From NCBI GenBank assembly GCA_021647765.1, contig JAKIUD010000004.1, forward strand, positions 1 through 64,000: DNA of 64,000 nucleotides. The letters are read 5' to 3'. A program made the translations under genes and the position numbers. A model generated the notes under the pieces. It did not search any database, was not told the DNA's origin, and saw nothing but the letters and a program-made list of their open reading frames with translations. The stretch is from Desulfuromusa sp. Lineage in GTDB: Bacteria > Desulfobacterota > Desulfuromonadia > Desulfuromonadales > Geopsychrobacteraceae. Positions 17,162 to 25,484 of the stretch are shown here, piece by piece; within the stretch, counting starts at the first letter, position 1; every line of letters starts with the position of its first letter.

Positions 17162-17319
17162 ACTTGTTCTCCGCCCACAGGTAAAAAGAGGTGGTTGAAT
17201 GTTGTTCTGATCTGCTCTCCATATTTTTCATGAGAGCGAACGTTGCTGAAGGTCAGCTAAGAGGCAATACCTCAGAGCAGCGCAGCCAAGTTTGATACTA
17301 ATCAGATTCAGTGATGAGA

Positions 17320-18633
17320 TCAATGTCTACGTTTCCTTTTGTTTGGTATTGTTCCCGGGGATTTTTTATTTTTGAGGGGTTTATTGTTGTGTCGATTTCG
17401 GCCGTTCCCAGAATTTTGATCCATCCCTCGTGTCTGCAGTTGCTTCGATTTTTTAGGTTTCTTCGGGCGAACCCTGGTCTGGCGGGTTAACGGAACTTTA
17501 TGCTTCGGGATAAAACCAGTCTCAACTTCACGTACCAAGGTCTGACGGATCAAGGTTTCAATCGCGGCGAGCAACTTGACCTCATCGGCACTGACCAGAG
17601 AGATTCCTTCCCCTTGTAAACCAGCACGACCGGTTCGACCGATACGGTGAATATAATCTCCAGAAACTTTTGGTAGATCATAATTAATGACGTGAGGCAG
17701 TTCGTTGATATCGAGACCGCGCGCGGCGATGTCAGTGGCAACCAGGATACGGGTCTTGTTCGCCTTGAAGTCGGTCAGAGCACGAGTTCGAAGTCCCTGG
17801 CTCTTGTCTCCATGGATGGCTACAGCAGAGATGTTCTCACCCTTCAGATGCCGAACCAATTGATCCGCACCGTTTTTGGTGCGAGTGAAGACCAGAACCT
17901 GAGACCAATCTTTACTCCGGATCAGATGGCTGAGAAGGGCTGATTTTTTACCCTTATCAACTTCATAGACCCACTGTTTTACACTTTTCGCTGCAGAGTT
18001 TCGCTGGCTGGTCTCTATTTTTACTGGATTTTTGAGAATACTGTTGGTGAGTTTACGGATAGCATCGGAAAAGGTTGCCGAGAAGAGCAGATTCTGACGC
18101 TTTTTGGGCAGTAATGTAAGGATTTTAGCGATTTCTTCGCTGAAACCCATGTCGAGCATCCGATCAGCTTCATCCATCACCAGTATCTCTATCTGTGAAA
18201 ACTTCACCGCGTTCCGGCTGCAAAGGTCAAGTAAGCGTCCCGGTGTTGCCACCAGGACATCGACTCCGCCGCGCAGTTTCATCATCTGTGGATTGATCTT
18301 CACTCCACCATAAACAACACCCGACTTCAATGAAAGGTATTTGCCGTAGGTCACAACACTCTCGGCAACCTGCACCGCCAGTTCACGGGTCGGTGTCAGA
18401 ATCAGAGCCCGGATATGATTTGATTTAACTTCATCACCATCACTAAGGCGTTGCAATAGCGGCAGGGTAAAGCTGGCAGTTTTTCCGGTGCCGGTTTGTG
18501 CTTCGGCCATGACATCCTTGCCGGAGAGAACTGCGGGGATTGCCTTGATCTGGATCGGAGTTGGGGTGGAATATCCTTTTTCGTTGATAGCACGAAGAAT
18601 TGACTCGAAGAGTCCAAAAGATGAAAATGACAT
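17320..18633 (-). CDS. rhlE: DEAD-box RNA helicase RhlE
   Basis: A 437-residue ATP-dependent RNA helicase. Visible are the Q motif FGLFESILRAINEKGYSTPT, motif I AQTGTGKT (45-52), motif Ia PTRELAVQ, DEAD in VMDEADRMLD, SAT in LLFSATFSD, and motif VI HRIGRTGRAG. A basic C-terminal tail rich in Lys, Arg and Asn (from about residue 370) follows, typical of RhlE. I use the ATG at 18633, where the Q motif begins properly; the frame extends 20 codons upstream. RhlE proteins act in ribosome assembly and RNA turnover. Confidence 0.9.
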   Translation of the reverse strand: MSFSSFGLFESILRAINEKGYSTPTPIQIKAIPAVLSGKDVMAEAQTGTGKTASFTLPLLQRLSDGDEVKSNHIRALILTPTRELAVQVAESVVTYGKYLSLKSGVVYGGVKINPQMMKLRGGVDVLVATPGRLLDLCSRNAVKFSQIEILVMDEADRMLDMGFSEEIAKILTLLPKKRQNLLFSATFSDAIRKLTNSILKNPVKIETSQRNSAAKSVKQWVYEVDKGKKSALLSHLIRSKDWSQVLVFTRTKNGADQLVRHLKGENISAVAIHGDKSQGLRTRALTDFKANKTRILVATDIAARGLDINELPHVINYDLPKVSGDYIHRIGRTGRAGLQGEGISLVSADEVKLLAAIETLIRQTLVREVETGFIPKHKVPLTRQTRVRPKKPKKSKQLQTRGMDQNSGNGRNRHNNKPLKNKKSPGTIPNKRKRRH

Positions 18634-18733
18634 AGGGTTGTTTCTCAATAAAGTGGTTGCTGGTTGCGAAAGAGAAATTATCAGATATCCCAATCCTGAT
18701 GTATTCTCAAAAAAGAACCTGCTGGCGACGCTA

Positions 18734-19597
18734 TCAATTCACAGTGATTGGCCGGTACACGATCAGCCCTTTCTTTCCCCCCAGATACGGGAGTAACTCT
18801 TCGTCACGAACCTTTTTCCGGAAAAACCTTGAAGAGGCGTGTCGCAGGAAAACCTTTCCCCTTTTTATAATGACGATACCGGTATGTGAAACATCGAGTC
18901 CCGGATAAGGGCTGTAGATACCAATGTAATCTCCGTTCTGTAAACGGGAAAGGACTGATTTGTCGATTACTTCCGGCGGAATAAAAGCAACAACCTGCGT
19001 CCTTACCGGATATCCTGACAGATAGAGTGTTCCGTCTCTCTTTTCGTTTAATTGTTTCTCCACCCATCGAACATCTCCTCCACCTACCTGAGCGGTTACA
19101 TCGCGCAGCGGGGCGAAGAGGGCATTTCCCCAGGCAGAGAAAAAATGATTTCGATCCAAAAAAGTGACTTGCCCGTTGCGGTAGCGGATCTGCTGCAGCA
19201 TCTGTTTAAATTCGTCAAAGTCTGTGGCTCTGCGGAGAGACTCCACATAGTCGAGGAAAGTAAAACAATCGACTCCATCCAAACGAAGAACAAACACCTC
19301 GGCTGTTTCGGCGCTACCGATCAGGGTGCTGGCACGGTAAGGAGTTTTGAGAAAGGCCGCAGAGATGAACGCTATTTTATCTCCAGGACTCTGAATCTGT
19401 TCAGATTTATCCAGTAGCTGTTCAATTTCTATGCGATCCCAGTCACCTAAGTCGATAGGTTTGTGTTTTGGTACTGAGCAAGAAGTTACAAAAAGGGGGA
19501 GGACACAGAACAGGATGATGCCCCAGTTTCGGGAACAGATGTGCCAATGCTTTTTTTTTGATAGTAAGCTCAGGAACGGGAGTCGTTTCTTGTCCAT
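18734..19597 (-). CDS. DUF1460 lipoprotein, amidase-like
   Basis: A 287-residue protein with a hydrophobic N-terminus and lipobox LFVTSC, so probably lipidated. The catalytic-looking part has VDCFTFLDYVESLRRAT (Cys in a helix start) and DVSHTGIVIIKRGKVFLRHAS (His), the Cys-His pattern of the DUF1460 family. That family is related to NlpC/P60-type amidases that cut peptidoglycan amide bonds. N-acetylmuramoyl-alanine amidase-like activity is inferred from the family. Confidence 0.8.
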   Translation of the reverse strand: MDKKRLPFLSLLSKKKHWHICSRNWGIILFCVLPLFVTSCSVPKHKPIDLGDWDRIEIEQLLDKSEQIQSPGDKIAFISAAFLKTPYRASTLIGSAETAEVFVLRLDGVDCFTFLDYVESLRRATDFDEFKQMLQQIRYRNGQVTFLDRNHFFSAWGNALFAPLRDVTAQVGGGDVRWVEKQLNEKRDGTLYLSGYPVRTQVVAFIPPEVIDKSVLSRLQNGDYIGIYSPYPGLDVSHTGIVIIKRGKVFLRHASSRFFRKKVRDEELLPYLGGKKGLIVYRPITVN

Positions 19598-19668
19598 GTA
19601 AAATAATTTCTTATCGGACAGGGGAAAATAAAAAACTAACCTTTCATGATCATACTTGTGTACTGAGA

Positions 19669-21354
19669 TCAGGTTCCTGACGAGGGCTCGGAAAAGAGTG
19701 CTTCGTGCAGATTGACGGTATGATTTTTAATCCGCCGCAGGGCAACAGCCATATCACTGAAAGTCAGAGCGGGGAGAGCACCGCAGCTTCCATCTTTCAT
19801 CCGGCCGAGGTGTGCGGTCCGAATTCTATCCGCCAGATCATTAAGGCGGCTGGCTTCGTCGTATATCTCACGTGTGTTACTGGTCTCTGCATTGTTAAAA
19901 GCTTTGCAGACATGGGTAAAAAATGCAAAGACCTCACGATGAAAGCTGATCAAATCGTCCCACCCCTCTTCACTGTAATCCAGTTCATACTTATCGAGAC
20001 GTTTCATGTAGGAGCAGAGAGATGCGGCGTAGTCGGCAATTGATTCAAGCTCATCGGCAGCTCGGATATAACCGTAAGCTCGATCTGACTGCTCGTTGCT
20101 GGCATTACTGGCTTGCATCAGGGTCACAGTAAAGGTTGTAATTTCATGTTGAATGACATCTGTTTCATCTTCAAGTGAACTTACCTTACGATAAAAGCGA
20201 TCACGTCCTTTGAGGCTGCGTTGTAGAAAGCTTCCGGAATGGCGCAGAGCTTTGTGAACAAGTTTCTGCATCCGTTTGAGCTCTTCAAAGATCATAGAAA
20301 GACCCATTGCTACAGGGATGGTTCCAGGAGCACCAATATATTTGAAAGAACCTTTTCCGGCTTTCTGTTTGTCTGGCACCATTTTGGTGACAAGTTGCGC
20401 AAGCTGATTGAGAAACGGCAGCATCACCAAAGTAGCTGTTACATTGAAAAAAGTATGTGCCATGGCAATATGGGCAGCAATGTAGGGGTGGTTTCCTTCT
20501 GCATTGGTAAAGCTGGCAGACCCTGGAACGATTTTTTCGATCATCCCGACATAGGAGGAAAAGAAAGAAATGATGATAAAAACCCCGAGCAGGTTGAAGA
20601 CACTGTGAGCCATCGCTGCACGCCGTGAAGCTGTACTTCCGCCAATAGCGGCAAACTGAGCGGTAATGGTAGTCCCAATATTTTCTCCCATAACCAAGGC
20701 GACAGCTGTGTAGAGTGGGATGGCTCCGGTGGTGGCAAGCGCAATTGTAATGCCGAGCATCGCTGAACTGCTCTGGATGATCATGGTCATCATGCAGCCA
20801 ATGGCGACACAGCCAAGGATACTCAGTAGTGACTGGGCATCGAGAGAGAGCATCAGGTTCATGAAGCCTTCGTCACTACGGAGCGGTTTGAAAGCTCCAC
20901 TCATGATTTCCAGACCAAAGAATATCAGCCCCAGAGCGACTAAAATCTTGCTACTCGCCGAAATCCTCTCATTTTTGGAAAAAAGCATCGGGAAGACGCC
21001 GATAGCGATCAGCAACAGACCGTATTTACCAACCTTAACCGCAAGTATCCAACCGGTAATGGTGGTACCAATGTTGGCGCCAAGGATAACGCCGATTGCC
21101 TGGGTCAATTGCATTAGTCCGGCATTGGTCAGGCCAACAACCATGACTGTCGTAATCGATGAGGATTGAACAAATGTGGTAACAAACAGACCGACCAGAA
21201 CCGCAAGAAAGCGGTTGGTCGTCACTGACGAGATGGCTTTGCGAATCAGTCCCCCTGAAAGCATTTGCAAACTGTCAGAGAGGTACTTCATCCCGAGGAT
21301 AAAGACTCCGAGTCCGCCAATGGCGGTATAGCCCATCTTAAAAGGTTCGATCAT
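19669..21354 (-). CDS. Na+/phosphate cotransporter family protein with PhoU-like tail
   Basis: A 561-residue membrane protein. The two family repeats are visible: VTTFVQSSSITTVMVVGLTNAG with GVILGANIGTTITGW in the first half, and MTMIIQSSSAMLGITIALATTG with ALVMGENIGTTITAQ in the second. The QSSS motifs form the ion and phosphate site. From about residue 360 a cytoplasmic helical PhoU-like domain follows. This is the YjbB/NptA-type architecture for sodium-coupled phosphate movement, possibly export. No pst or pho genes are adjacent. Confidence 0.9.
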   Translation of the reverse strand: MIEPFKMGYTAIGGLGVFILGMKYLSDSLQMLSGGLIRKAISSVTTNRFLAVLVGLFVTTFVQSSSITTVMVVGLTNAGLMQLTQAIGVILGANIGTTITGWILAVKVGKYGLLLIAIGVFPMLFSKNERISASSKILVALGLIFFGLEIMSGAFKPLRSDEGFMNLMLSLDAQSLLSILGCVAIGCMMTMIIQSSSAMLGITIALATTGAIPLYTAVALVMGENIGTTITAQFAAIGGSTASRRAAMAHSVFNLLGVFIIISFFSSYVGMIEKIVPGSASFTNAEGNHPYIAAHIAMAHTFFNVTATLVMLPFLNQLAQLVTKMVPDKQKAGKGSFKYIGAPGTIPVAMGLSMIFEELKRMQKLVHKALRHSGSFLQRSLKGRDRFYRKVSSLEDETDVIQHEITTFTVTLMQASNASNEQSDRAYGYIRAADELESIADYAASLCSYMKRLDKYELDYSEEGWDDLISFHREVFAFFTHVCKAFNNAETSNTREIYDEASRLNDLADRIRTAHLGRMKDGSCGALPALTFSDMAVALRRIKNHTVNLHEALFSEPSSGT

Positions 21355-21526
21355 TTGGTAATCCCTGAGAAATCAATGGTATGCTGATGACTTTTGCAAA
21401 TTGACTCATAGCAATGGGGGGCAATTTAGTTGGCTTTTGGGGTGCTGTCAAGTGAAACGGTTCGTCGAGTAAAATCAATCTGATGTTCTTATACAACTTG
21501 CTATAAATTGATAGTCCGGCATTTCA

Positions 21527-21814
21527 TTACAAACCAGAATTTACACGATCTCTGCTGGATAAAAACACCCCCCTGTTCTCTTTACCAATCTCTCTTTTCA
21601 TCGCGAGATAAAGGTCCTCGACTTGTTTTCTTGCCCAAGGTGTTCGGCGCAGAAATTTGAGACTGGACTTCACTGACGGGTTGCTGTTGAAGCAGCGGAT
21701 GTCGATCAGTTGTCCCAGTTCCTCCCAGTCGTAATAGTCAACCAGACTGTTGATGATATTCTCCAGGGTAATACCGTGTAATGGATCATTGCTTTTCCGT
21801 TCAGTCATGGTCAA
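21527..21814 (-). CDS. VF530-family small DNA-binding-like protein
   Basis: A 95-residue protein with the complete VF530 signature: NDPLHGITLENIINSLVDYY, then WEELGQLIDIRCFNSNPSVK and SLKFLRRTPWARKQVEDLYL. The family is named after a Vibrio protein of known fold with DNA-binding ability; its role is not known. The ATG overlaps the stop of the upstream membrane protein gene by 4 bp (ATGA), so they are translationally coupled. Confidence 0.85.
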   Translation of the reverse strand: MTMTERKSNDPLHGITLENIINSLVDYYDWEELGQLIDIRCFNSNPSVKSSLKFLRRTPWARKQVEDLYLAMKREIGKENRGVFLSSRDRVNSGL

Positions 21815-22683
21815 GGATTATCCTTATCTTTACAAAAAGTTGATTGCAATAATAGGTAGCGGGTCATGTACCAAAGGAGCATAATCAGGGCAATCAGCGG
21901 TAAGGCTGGAAGAAAGAGCCCCGTTAGCTGTGCCAGCAGGGTTGCGGTAAATAGAGCGAGTACCGATATCGGCAGGTAGCGACCGACTTTTCTTTTTTGA
22001 GCCAAAGTCTCGCCAGAAGCTCCAATCAGGTTGTCATTAACTTTGAAGCGAGAGGAGACGACCGCAAAGAAGACCACCATAATCCAGTCAGAAATACCGA
22101 AGACCGGGGTTAATCCGGTAGAGCCGGGGAATGCCAGTTTGATCAGCACCATATCGATGAGTGGCGGTGGACCCTCGGGTGCCAAGTAATACTCTTTGAT
22201 CTGTCGGGTAAAACTGGCAGTTGGACCAAAGAGCCAACTGGCAAGGTCAGCCAGGGTCATAGCAATGCAGATCGGGACGATCTCCCATAGGCGTTGTATA
22301 TATCTGGCCAGTGCAGTTCCAATAAGGGTTGCAATCAACAGCAACAGCCCCGATTTAACGGCAGTTAGTAGCGGCTGCCAGCTATTAGGGGGGAGCTGAT
22401 TGATTACCCAGATGCATAGCGCCAGGATAATTCCCCAGAAGATATAAAAGCTGCGTGAGCGTTTTTCAGCATGCAGTAGTAGAGCGGGTAACAGCAATTG
22501 GGCTGCAGCGTAAAGTTGCAGGGCGAGAAATCCGCTAGACCACCAGGGCACAGCTGTCTTGATCAAATTTCCAGTGAACCAGAGCCCGAGGATAGCGCAA
22601 CTCCATAAAATATGGCTGGTGATTAATAGAAGAATCAGGCGTTGATTTGATTTACTGAAAGTTATAAAGGGATGGTACGACAT
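21811..22683 (-). CDS. Polytopic membrane protein of unknown function
   Basis: A 290-residue integral membrane protein with about eight or nine hydrophobic segments and short loops. The only notable loop is EYYLAPEGPPPLIDMVLIKLAFPGSTGLTPV, in part. I do not recognise the family. I choose the ATG at 22683 because AAGGGATAAC lies upstream; an ATG 17 codons earlier is possible. It overlaps the VF530 gene start by 4 bp. Positions 22684-22910 upstream hold no gene. Confidence 0.65.
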   Translation of the reverse strand: MSYHPFITFSKSNQRLILLLITSHILWSCAILGLWFTGNLIKTAVPWWSSGFLALQLYAAAQLLLPALLLHAEKRSRSFYIFWGIILALCIWVINQLPPNSWQPLLTAVKSGLLLLIATLIGTALARYIQRLWEIVPICIAMTLADLASWLFGPTASFTRQIKEYYLAPEGPPPLIDMVLIKLAFPGSTGLTPVFGISDWIMVVFFAVVSSRFKVNDNLIGASGETLAQKRKVGRYLPISVLALFTATLLAQLTGLFLPALPLIALIMLLWYMTRYLLLQSTFCKDKDNP

Positions 22684-22910
22684 GATCCAGTTATCCCTTG
22701 CCCGGTTTATGGGAGAGAGTATCGATTTTATCAATCATTGGCTCTGCTTTCTGATCTGTGATAGCAGAATTGTACGTTGCTATGAAGAATATAATCAAGG
22801 GGATATGGTTCTATCCTCTCGATGCTGGTCATCATCTCTGTTTACATGCTACCGTGTAACTATATTCAGGTGAAGGTTGAGTTGGGTTCGACAGCAAACA
22901 GAAGGTAGTC

Positions 22911-23210
22911 ATGAACTGGCAAGTTTATATTATTCTTTGCTCGGATGATTCTCTATATACTGGCATTACTACTGATATCAAGCGGCGTTATAAACAGCAC
23001 CTGGCAGGAACAGGAGCTAAGTATTTTCGCGGTCGATCACCGCATCGTCTGGTTTATTTGGAGGTCGATCATGATCGTAGCAGCGCCAGCCGCCGTGAAT
23101 CTCAGATTAAAAAACTGCGTCCGGTTGATAAGCGGCGTTTGATCACGTCCACTGATAATTGGCTTGAAGAAGAAATGGAATGTGTCGAGGTGATTCGTGT
23201 CCCCGGATAA
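22911..23210 (+). CDS. GIY-YIG domain protein (YhbQ-like)
   Basis: A 99-residue single GIY-YIG nuclease-fold protein: WQVYIILCSDDSLYTGITTD carries the GIY/YIG-equivalent (VYI ... YTG), RRYKQHLAG the catalytic Arg region, and RRESQIKKL the conserved Glu. These small UvrC-N-like proteins (YhbQ group) probably act on DNA, but physiological substrates are unclear. The yheU-like gene follows, its start 25 bp past this stop, on the same strand. Confidence 0.85.
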   Translation: MNWQVYIILCSDDSLYTGITTDIKRRYKQHLAGTGAKYFRGRSPHRLVYLEVDHDRSSASRRESQIKKLRPVDKRRLITSTDNWLEEEMECVEVIRVPG

Positions 23211-23235
23211 AACAGTTGACCATGGTGAAAAAGGG

Positions 23236-23442
23236 ATGGAAATTCCGTACGAGCAAATTAATATTGATACGTTGCGCAGGATGATTCAGGAGTTTGTCAG
23301 TAGGGATGGGGCAGACTGGGCAGATGCCGGTTGTATGCTGGAAGACAAGGTTGAACAGGTTCTGCAACAATTGAGATCCAGGAAGGTCAAGGTTGTTTTT
23401 GACCAGACGTCGCAAACCGCAAATTTTGTGACCTGTTGCTAA
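23236..23442 (+). CDS. YheU-family (UPF0270) small protein
   Basis: A 68-residue protein, MEIPYEQINIDTLRRMIQEF, then FVSRDGADWADAGCMLEDKV and QVLQQLRSRKVKVVFDQ. The spacing and the 'P.....TL...I..FV.R.GTDY' pattern match the YheU family, whose function is unknown. The start at 23236 follows AAAAAGGG closely; an upstream GTG at 23197 would overlap the GIY-YIG gene. Confidence 0.8.
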   Translation: MEIPYEQINIDTLRRMIQEFVSRDGADWADAGCMLEDKVEQVLQQLRSRKVKVVFDQTSQTANFVTCC

Positions 23443-23574
23443 ACCAGTTTCTTGCTTGTTCCTGTTCATTTGCTTGACGGCCAAATAATAGATTCATTGC
23501 GACCCAGGTGTGCTAAAATGAGGTACACTTAGAGCTGGATCGGTATTTTATCGCGAAAGACAAGGAGAAAAATT

Positions 23575-23679
23575 ATGGGTAAGGGTATGGATAGCAAAAA
23601 ATCGGATAAGAAAGCACCGGCCAAAACCATGAAAGAAAAGAAGGCCGAGAAAAGGATCAAAAAGGCTGAGAAGAAATAG
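23575..23679 (+). CDS. Very small lysine-rich protein
   Basis: A 34-codon gene with an excellent AAGGAG site 8 bp before the ATG. The product begins MGKGMDSKKSDKKAPAKTMK and ends KAEKK; about 40 percent of residues are lysine and there is no Cys, Trp or Tyr. Similar MGKGxDSKK...KTMKEK peptides occur as hypothetical proteins in other proteobacteria (from memory, not checked). It may bind nucleic acid, which is only a guess from charge. Confidence 0.6.
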   Translation: MGKGMDSKKSDKKAPAKTMKEKKAEKRIKKAEKK

Positions 23680-23737
23680 TCATTGCGGTGGAGGGGGTTG
23701 TTGTCATCCATCGCTGTCCAGTAACTGTTCAGCGGTT

Positions 23738-23909
23738 TTATTCGCAGCTTGCTTTTCCTAAAGTGACCCACCTTTTCTTGTCGGCAAGTTTTTCAATATC
23801 TATGGTTGTTCCCTCGACCCCCTTACCACGAAAACCTTCATTGTAAAGAACCCCGCAAGCGTAGTTTGCATAGCTGTCCCGATCTGTTCCATTGTGTCCA
23901 TAAAAAATA
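23738..23909 (-). pseudogene. Probable C-terminal remnant of a gene cut off at a family F repeat
   Basis: An open frame encodes about 57 residues, with DSYANYACGVLYNEGFRGKG and KKRWVTLGKASCE before the TAA. The composition looks like the end of a real secreted or cytoplasmic protein, but the upstream side runs straight into the terminal repeat of the family F element at 23910 and no start with a ribosome site is visible. Insertion or deletion at the repeat may have removed the N-terminal part. It could also be a chance open frame. Confidence 0.35.
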
Positions 23910-24095
23910 TTCTGATTATGCCATTTATACCCCAGTAACGTCTTCAGCGAAAATAAGTTCACAATTAACCGCCCTCTCCCTTGATGGGAGAAGGCGGGGA
24001 TGAGGGTGGGTTCCCGTGAAGGCCTCTCCCTTTAATCCTCGCCCACAAGGGGTGGGGAAATACCCAATCAGCTTGAGAGTTGTGCATAACCAGAA
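23910..24095. repeat. Family F repeat, copy 1
   Basis: 186 bp bounded by imperfect inverted ends TTCTGATTATGC (23910-23921) and GCATAACCAGAA (24084-24095), 11 of 12 matching. The core has CCCTCTCCCTTGATGGGAGA and GCCCACAAGGGGTGGGG. The same order of blocks, including GTTGTGCATA before the right end, recurs at 54336-54477. No coding capacity. Confidence 0.75.
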
Positions 24096-24171
24096 AAAGT
24101 ATTCTCTGTCCTTCCCTGGACAGGATATTCTTATCGAAAAGTGGAAACCTGAAAAAAAGTTGTTATAATTA

Positions 24172-24260
24172 GTGCCTCTTGCAAAAGTCACCATCCTTGC
24201 GAATGTGGGGATCCACGCCTCACAGAAGCACTGCGATTCCCGTCTGCGCGGGAATGACAG
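24172..24260 (+). repeat. Family G repeat, truncated copy
   Basis: It begins GTGCCTCTTGCAAAAGTCA and continues with GGGGATCCA and CGTCTGCGCGGGAATGAC, matching the complement of the intact element at 35635-35765. The right terminal repeat is missing. Together with the family F copy it fills most of the non-coding 23910-24379 region before the TAXI binding-protein gene. A GGTCTT / AAGACC hairpin follows at about 24282-24298. Confidence 0.75.
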
Positions 24261-24379
24261 AATTGAGTCGCAACTAAAGGTCTTGGACTAAAGACCATAG
24301 TTTTCACTAGCGTGATGGAACAATAAATTAAAAAGTGGAATGACCCATCGAAATTTATAGCTTTTAAGAGGAGGACAAC

Positions 24380-25381
24380 ATGCTGACAAAAGAGTCTGGA
24401 TTGACCATATGGGTGGGGTTGTTTCTCAAGCGAATGAGGATCATTGGTTTATTTCTAGTTGTTGGCATCTGCGCACTCCCTGTTTCAGGTCATGCTTACG
24501 ATATTCTTTTAGGTACGGAAGCCCCTGGTTCCTTTTCTTATTTTACCGGCAGGATGATCTGTCGGATGATTAATACTCAGGTGGACGGTATTAATTGCCG
24601 ACAGATAGCGGCAGCTGATGATATTACCAGCTTAACCAACTTGCTGGGAGGTTCTCTGGATCTCAATCTGGTCGATTCACGTACCCTGTTTGATGCCATC
24701 AACAAAACAGGTAATTTTGAATTTTTGGATATCAATTACGAAAATCTGCGTCTCCTTGCACCCCTGTATGATATCCCCATCATCCTGATTGTCCGCAATG
24801 ACGCTGAGATTAATTCACTGGACGATCTGAAAGGAAAACGGATCAACGCTGGAAATCCACAATCTCTTGAATATCTGTCGGTGGAGGCAATTCTGAAAGC
24901 AAAAAACTGGTCGTATAAAGATTTCAGTCTTGTCGGTGCTCTCCCCCCGATCAAGGATCAAGATACAAAGGCTTTTTGTTATGGCACCATGCAGGCAATG
25001 GTCTATGTCGGCCAGCACCCCGATTTTTCTTTGCGGCGGCTCCTTAAAACTTGTCATGGTGAGCTGATGGATATGGATGATAGCGATATAAACAGGATGG
25101 TAAATAATCAGCCAGGATTTTGGAAAATGGAACTTGCCGCAGGGAGTTATCCTTCTCATCCCGAGAAAGTCACCACGTTTGGGACGCGTGCCATGTTGGT
25201 TGCTTCCAGCGATCTTGATGAAGAAACCGTTTATAAGATCGTCGAAGCCATTGATAAAAACAAAAAACGCCTGGCGTCAGCTCACCCAGCATTGGCTCTG
25301 TTTTCTGTGGATACCGCTAAAAAAAGTGCTGATCGAATACAATTCCATTCAGGAGCTGCCAGTTACTTTACTGAGCACTAG
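24380..25381 (+). CDS. TAXI-type TRAP solute-binding protein, without a permease nearby
   Basis: A 333-residue exported binding protein with a perfect GAGGAGGAC ribosome site. A signal segment (about 19-40, ending SGHA) precedes a TAXI domain: LGTEAPGSFSYFTGRMICRM, the internal NLLGGSLDLNLVDS, and DLKGKRINAGNPQSLEYLS. The second TAXI protein of the window (59700) shares SLDDLKGKRINAGNP-type and ALCYG/ALCDN-type segments, but similarity is moderate. No TRAP permease gene adjoins it, so it either serves the permease at 60827 or another, or acts as a sensor subunit. Confidence 0.85.
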   Translation: MLTKESGLTIWVGLFLKRMRIIGLFLVVGICALPVSGHAYDILLGTEAPGSFSYFTGRMICRMINTQVDGINCRQIAAADDITSLTNLLGGSLDLNLVDSRTLFDAINKTGNFEFLDINYENLRLLAPLYDIPIILIVRNDAEINSLDDLKGKRINAGNPQSLEYLSVEAILKAKNWSYKDFSLVGALPPIKDQDTKAFCYGTMQAMVYVGQHPDFSLRRLLKTCHGELMDMDDSDINRMVNNQPGFWKMELAAGSYPSHPEKVTTFGTRAMLVASSDLDEETVYKIVEAIDKNKKRLASAHPALALFSVDTAKKSADRIQFHSGAASYFTEH

Positions 25382-25484
25382 GAGCCTGTCCCAAGAATTT
25401 ACGAGCCATGGAAATGTGGTGGTTCACAGCGTAAAAGCCTGGGGCAGCCCCCATGCGGGGACAGCCCCGGTTTTGCTGGAAGGT
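25382..25484 (-). repeat. Family P repeat, copy C (minus orientation, truncated)
   Basis: Read on the minus strand it has the left half of the family: CCAGCAAAACCGGGGCTGTC, then CCGCATGGGGGCTGCCCCAG, then a GTGAACCAC segment. It breaks off at GGGACAGGCTCC. It fills exactly the gap between two convergent stop codons: the TAXI gene stop at 25381 and the ABC ATPase stop (TAA, 25487-25485). Confidence 0.85.

Noticed and set aside
22867..22905. GGGTTCGA-like motif suggesting a tRNA T-arm upstream of the GIY-YIG gene
   Set aside because: The flanks do not pair into a T stem or acceptor stem.
24172..24379. Sigma-54 promoter for the orphan TAXI gene
   Set aside because: No GG-N10-GC with acceptable flanks was found in the 200 bp upstream, unlike the TAXI gene at 59700.
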